Shown: positions 61,103-64,000 of the stretch, one piece after another | Layout: each line of letters begins with the position of its first letter | Numbering within the stretch: position 1 is the first letter of the stretch | Source: Opacimonas sp014872805 | GTDB lineage: Bacteria > Pseudomonadota > Gammaproteobacteria > Enterobacterales > Alteromonadaceae | Direction: 5' to 3' | Assembly: GCA_014872805.1 (NCBI GenBank) | Contig: WKFN01000016.1 | Span: forward strand, 62,001-126,000 | Length of the DNA stretch: 64,000 bases | Program-made: the position numbers and the translations under genes | The notes under the pieces: generated by a model | Database searches by the model: none | Told to the model about the DNA's origin: nothing | What the model saw: the letters and a program-made list of their open reading frames with translations, nothing else

Positions 61103-62050
61103 TTAGTACTCAAACATCGCACTGATTGATTCTTCATTTGAGATGCGACGAATGGTTTCAGCTAGCATGTCCGATAAGGTCAACTGCTTCACTTTTGACA
61201 CTTTTTGCATTTTGTCACACAAAGGAATCGAATCGGTTACGATGATCTCGTCAATAACAGATGCCTCAAGATTTTCTGGTGCACGACCAGAAAATACAGC
61301 ATGCGTTGCGTAAGCATAAACGTTTCGCGCTCCGTGGTCTTTTAATGCTTCAGCAGCTTTGGCCAACGTGCCACCGGTATCAATCATGTCATCCACAATA
61401 ATACAGTCACGGCCTTTGACATCGCCGATGATGTTCATGACTTTGGCAACGTTTGCTTTTGGGCGACGTTTATCGATGATAGCCAAATCAATATCATCTA
61501 GTAATTTCGCTGTAGCACGAGCACGGACCACACCACCAATATCAGGAGATACCACGACTGGATCATGAAAATCACGTTCACGCATGTCAGCTAATAAAAT
61601 TGGTGTACCAAAGGCATTGTCTACTGGTACATCAAAAAAGCCTTGAATTTGTTCAGCGTGCAAATCGATAGTTAATACGCGATCAACCCCTACATTTGAT
61701 AAGAAATCTGCAACCACTTTTGCGGTAATGGGAACACGCGCAGAACGAACGCGGCGGTCTTGACGTGCATAACCAAAGTAAGGAATTACGGCAGTAATAC
61801 GGCCAGCTGATGCACGACGCAGTGCATCGATCATCACGATCAATTCCATTAGGTTATCATTAGTAGGGGCGCAAGTAGATTGGATAATGAAGACGTCGGC
61901 ACCACGAACGTTGTCATGGATTTCGACCGAAATTTCACCATCACTGAAACGACTGACGGTGGCGTTTCCTAGTTTGGTATAAAGTCTCTCAGCAACTTTA
62001 CAGGCGAGTTCAGGAACGGCATTACCGGCAAATATTTTCATGTCTGGCAC
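61103..62050 (-). CDS. prs: ribose-phosphate pyrophosphokinase
   Basis: 315 aa from a GTG at 62050, supported by GAGGA 7 bases ahead and by the E. coli N-terminus (PDMKLFAGN). It makes PRPP from ribose 5-phosphate and ATP. The ATP-site PYFGYARQDR, the metal-site histidine in DLHAEQIQGFF, and the PRPP loop CIIVDDMIDTGGTL are intact. It follows tRNA-Gln copy 3 by 44 bases in the same direction. Confidence 0.97.
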   Translation of the reverse strand: MPDMKIFAGNAVPELACKVAERLYTKLGNATVSRFSDGEISVEIHDNVRGADVFIIQSTCAPTNDNLMELIVMIDALRRASAGRITAVIPYFGYARQDRRVRSARVPITAKVVADFLSNVGVDRVLTIDLHAEQIQGFFDVPVDNAFGTPILLADMRERDFHDPVVVSPDIGGVVRARATAKLLDDIDLAIIDKRRPKANVAKVMNIIGDVKGRDCIIVDDMIDTGGTLAKAAEALKDHGARNVYAYATHAVFSGRAPENLEASVIDEIIVTDSIPLCDKMQKVSKVKQLTLSDMLAETIRRISNEESISAMFEY

Positions 62051-62094
62051 AGGTGTTTCCTCAGTGCGGTCAATTAGTCAAATTGTCAAAAAGA

Positions 62095-62170
62095 TGGCTG
62101 GGGTAGCAGGACTCGAACCTACGAATGGCGGGATCAAAACCCGCTGCCTTACCAACTTGGCTATACCCCA
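62095..62170 (-). tRNA. tRNA-Gln (TTG), copy 3
   Basis: Identical in all 76 bases to the two copies about 4 kb away (57976 and 58081), with anticodon TTG and encoded CCA. Its 5' end is 4 bases after the ispE stop and its 3' end 44 bases before prs, so it appears embedded in a protein-coding transcript and would need RNase P and 3' processing to be released. Confidence 0.96.
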
Positions 62171-62174
62171 GTAG

Positions 62175-63086
62175 TTAATCCATGTCATGTGTTGCAAATA
62201 GCGTTTTTAGTTGACTATGCAAAGGAGATTCAGTAACTCCTTTGGCAATAAATGCATGTGTATTATTATCGACTATTTGCTGTTTACGCAATTCTTGCAG
62301 TGCATGCAAAGCTTCATCTTCCGTGTCAAACATTGCAAATACGCATGCGCCCGTACCTGTCAATCTCGACGGTGCGTAGTGTAACAAGTGCTGTAATAAA
62401 TTTGCAACCTTCGGATAGAGGTTTAAGACTAATTCCTGACAATCATTATGGGTCTTGGCAAATTCATAGTCGTGCCAGTTCATTATTGGGGTATTTCTGG
62501 GGAGGTCAGGATGTTTAAAAATGGCTGCAGTTGAAATGTGCTCATCTGGATGGAGCACTAAAAATGTATAGGATTTGAGCGGTGCCGGCGCAAATTCTTC
62601 GCCAACGCCACTGGCAAAACAAGTTAACCCGTTTACAAATACCGGCACATCTGCACCTAATTGCAAACCCAGATCGGCTAATTCAATTGGGTTTAAGCCC
62701 AGCGCGAGCAATTTGTTGAGTACCACTAGAGTGGTCGCTGCATTGGACGAGCCCCCACCGATCCCGCCGCCCATAGGAAGCTTTTTTTCTAATGTTATGT
62801 TTACCCCAAAGCGGTTGCCTGTCGTTTGGTGCAACAGCTGTACTGCTTTGACGATCAAATTATCTTCATCAGCAACGCCTTCGATGGGGGTTAGCATATT
62901 AATCTCGCCAACAGATGCGGGTGAAAAACGCAGAGAATCGCCGTAATCGAGTAGCTGGAATAGGGTTTGCAGTTCGTGATAACCATCATCTCGTTGTTTG
63001 GTGATGTGCAAAAAAAGATTCAGTTTTGCTGGAGAAGACCATTTTACGTGTGAAAAAGCATCTAAAAAATCGATTTGATTATACAT
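62175..63086 (-). CDS. ispE: 4-diphosphocytidyl-2-C-methyl-D-erythritol kinase
   Basis: 303 aa GHMP kinase of the MEP isoprenoid pathway. SSPAKLNLFLHITKQRDDGYHELQT opens the fold (Lys and His of the active site, positions about 17-41). The ATP loop is PMGGGIGGGSSNAATTL, Asp in LGADVPVF, and the C-terminal LTGTGACVFAMF. N-terminal 15 residues are extra relative to E. coli. Between lolB (5 bases) and tRNA-Gln (4 bases). Confidence 0.94.
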   Translation of the reverse strand: MYNQIDFLDAFSHVKWSSPAKLNLFLHITKQRDDGYHELQTLFQLLDYGDSLRFSPASVGEINMLTPIEGVADEDNLIVKAVQLLHQTTGNRFGVNITLEKKLPMGGGIGGGSSNAATTLVVLNKLLALGLNPIELADLGLQLGADVPVFVNGLTCFASGVGEEFAPAPLKSYTFLVLHPDEHISTAAIFKHPDLPRNTPIMNWHDYEFAKTHNDCQELVLNLYPKVANLLQHLLHYAPSRLTGTGACVFAMFDTEDEALHALQELRKQQIVDNNTHAFIAKGVTESPLHSQLKTLFATHDMD

Positions 63087-63091
63087 TTTAT

Positions 63092-63694
63092 TTAATTCCA
63101 GCCTGAGACTTTGAGTCTGAATGTTTGTGCCCCCATGATAAGGGTAATACGATGTGGCAACGAGACTTTATTGACTGTGCGATAGTCAGAGTAGGTAACA
63201 CGCATGGGTGTTGGACAAGTTTGTTTGTCAATGACAAAACATGTTGGCATAAATTCAGTAATTTCCCCCTGATCATTTTTGCTGATCACGCCATCTTCCT
63301 CCCTGACGTCAGCAATCAACCAATGATTTAATTGATCTATGGGCAATTGCCAACCAGTGAGTTCAAGGATGAGTTGTTCCGGAACGTTTGATTCATATGT
63401 CTGCCCGTCAGCAGTTAATTCTAGACCCGATTGATTGCGTGTTGCCGATAATACGTGTAGGCCTAGAGAAGTAGTTATTAGCGTTTGATAAATTGCGTCG
63501 TTGCGTTGCCAAAAAAAATTAACAGCTTGACGCTCATCAGGGGTAATCACAGCGAGTTTTCCGCGCATTTGCCACTGTGTCAGTTCGGATGGTCTTTGCG
63601 TATCCGTGAAAGGTAATGATTTAGGCAAAGTGGAACAACCACTAAACCACAGGCAACAAAACACTATCCATAGTCGTAAACTGCTTTTATTCAT
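63092..63694 (-). CDS. lolB: outer membrane lipoprotein receptor LolB
   Basis: 200 aa from the ATG at 63694, which opens a lipoprotein signal (MNKSSLRLWIVFCCLWFSGC). The frame is open 11 codons further up, which would bury the signal. LolB accepts lipoproteins from periplasmic LolA and inserts them in the outer membrane. Core features: LTQWQMRGKLAVITPDERQAVNFFW (positions about 38-62), then ELTGWQLPIDQLNHWL. Divergent from hemA, next to ispE, as in E. coli. Confidence 0.92.
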   Translation of the reverse strand: MNKSSLRLWIVFCCLWFSGCSTLPKSLPFTDTQRPSELTQWQMRGKLAVITPDERQAVNFFWQRNDAIYQTLITTSLGLHVLSATRNQSGLELTADGQTYESNVPEQLILELTGWQLPIDQLNHWLIADVREEDGVISKNDQGEITEFMPTCFVIDKQTCPTPMRVTYSDYRTVNKVSLPHRITLIMGAQTFRLKVSGWN

Positions 63695-63741
63695 AAGGGC
63701 TTTTTCGTACAATGCACGCCGTAACAAAGAGTAGGAACACC

Positions 63742-64000
63742 ATGACCATCATTGCCTTTGGCATCAATCACGAAACGGCCCCTGTGGCACTCAGGGAGCA
63801 AGTGGCATTCACGCCAGATGCGGTGACCCGTGCGTTTTCGAGTTTGCAAAAAATCGATGGTGTAACTAGCTCGGTTGTTTTATCTACGTGCAATCGTACC
63901 GAAATCTATGCTCAATGTACAAAAGAAGATCCAGAAGTTTTGCTGCAATGGTTGGGGCAATTTCACAATGTAGATATTAATACGCTTGCGGATCACTCTT
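63742..64000 (+). CDS. hemA: glutamyl-tRNA reductase (5' part, cut by window end)
   Basis: First 86 codons of HemA, continuing past the window. It starts MTIIAFGINHETAPVALRE and has the catalytic Cys50 in VVLSTCNRTEIYA. HemA reduces glutamyl-tRNA to glutamate-1-semialdehyde, the first committed step of heme synthesis. AGTAGGA precedes the ATG. It is divergent from lolB with a 47-base gap; the hemA | lolB-ispE-prs arrangement matches E. coli. Confidence 0.95.
   Translation, partial: MTIIAFGINHETAPVALREQVAFTPDAVTRAFSSLQKIDGVTSSVVLSTCNRTEIYAQCTKEDPEVLLQWLGQFHNVDINTLADHS

Overview
The window looks like a chromosomal segment of a marine gammaproteobacterium of the Alteromonadales (Alteromonadaceae-like). 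This is inferred from protein similarity and from gene neighbourhoods recalled from gammaproteobacteria; no database search was possible. Most of it is conserved housekeeping operons. The one accessory-looking stretch is about 21.2-31.8 kb.

Layout. 0-7 kb: folX, an AI-2E family permease, a PepSY protein with a PhoP/PhoQ-like two-component pair, an M16 lipoprotein peptidase and a YciI protein. 7-13.9 kb: a complete trp operon on the minus strand (trpE-G-D-CF-B-A), preceded by a readable attenuator (trpL with three consecutive Trp codons, then an intrinsic terminator). 13.9-17.8 kb: rnm-yciO-scpA-scpB-rluB, divergent from trp. 17.8-21.2 kb: nadK, then recN (with a LexA-like box in its promoter), bamE and a small membrane protein. 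21.2-31.8 kb: a probable 3-hydroxybutyrate/polyhydroxybutyrate scavenging locus made of a GntP permease, a secreted MetX-like hydrolase, a secreted short-chain PHA depolymerase and 3-hydroxybutyrate dehydrogenase. Divergent from it is a TonB-dependent receptor broken by a one-base frameshift. A LuxR-type response regulator and a transporter-fused hybrid histidine kinase (CrbR/CrbS-like) follow, convergent and overlapping.

31.9-36 kb: grpE, dnaK and dnaJ, with sigma-32-type promoters before grpE and before dnaK. 36-39.3 kb: cytochrome c', a cytochrome b561-type protein and two bacterial-PH-domain membrane proteins. 39.4-45.5 kb: dapB, carA, carB and greA; carA has a 300-base leader containing a strong intrinsic terminator and a 40-codon ORF that spans it. 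45.5-48.6 kb: a SulP transporter and a secreted amidohydrolase. 48.6-55.6 kb: miaB-phoH-ybeY-corC-lnt on the minus strand, with ubiF and a 58-residue membrane protein divergent. 55.6-58.4 kb: a TraB/GumN protein, an alanine/glycine:cation symporter and a Met-Leu-Gln-Gln tRNA operon. 58.5-64 kb: ychF, pth, rplY, prs, a third tRNA-Gln, ispE, lolB, and the 5' part of hemA, which runs off the window.

The signals most worth checking are the carAB leader (possibly pyrBI-type attenuation), the PHB/3HB locus with its broken receptor, operator-like dyads and transporter-kinase, and the tRNA-Gln embedded between ispE and prs. I saw no CRISPR array, insertion sequence, prophage or defence system.
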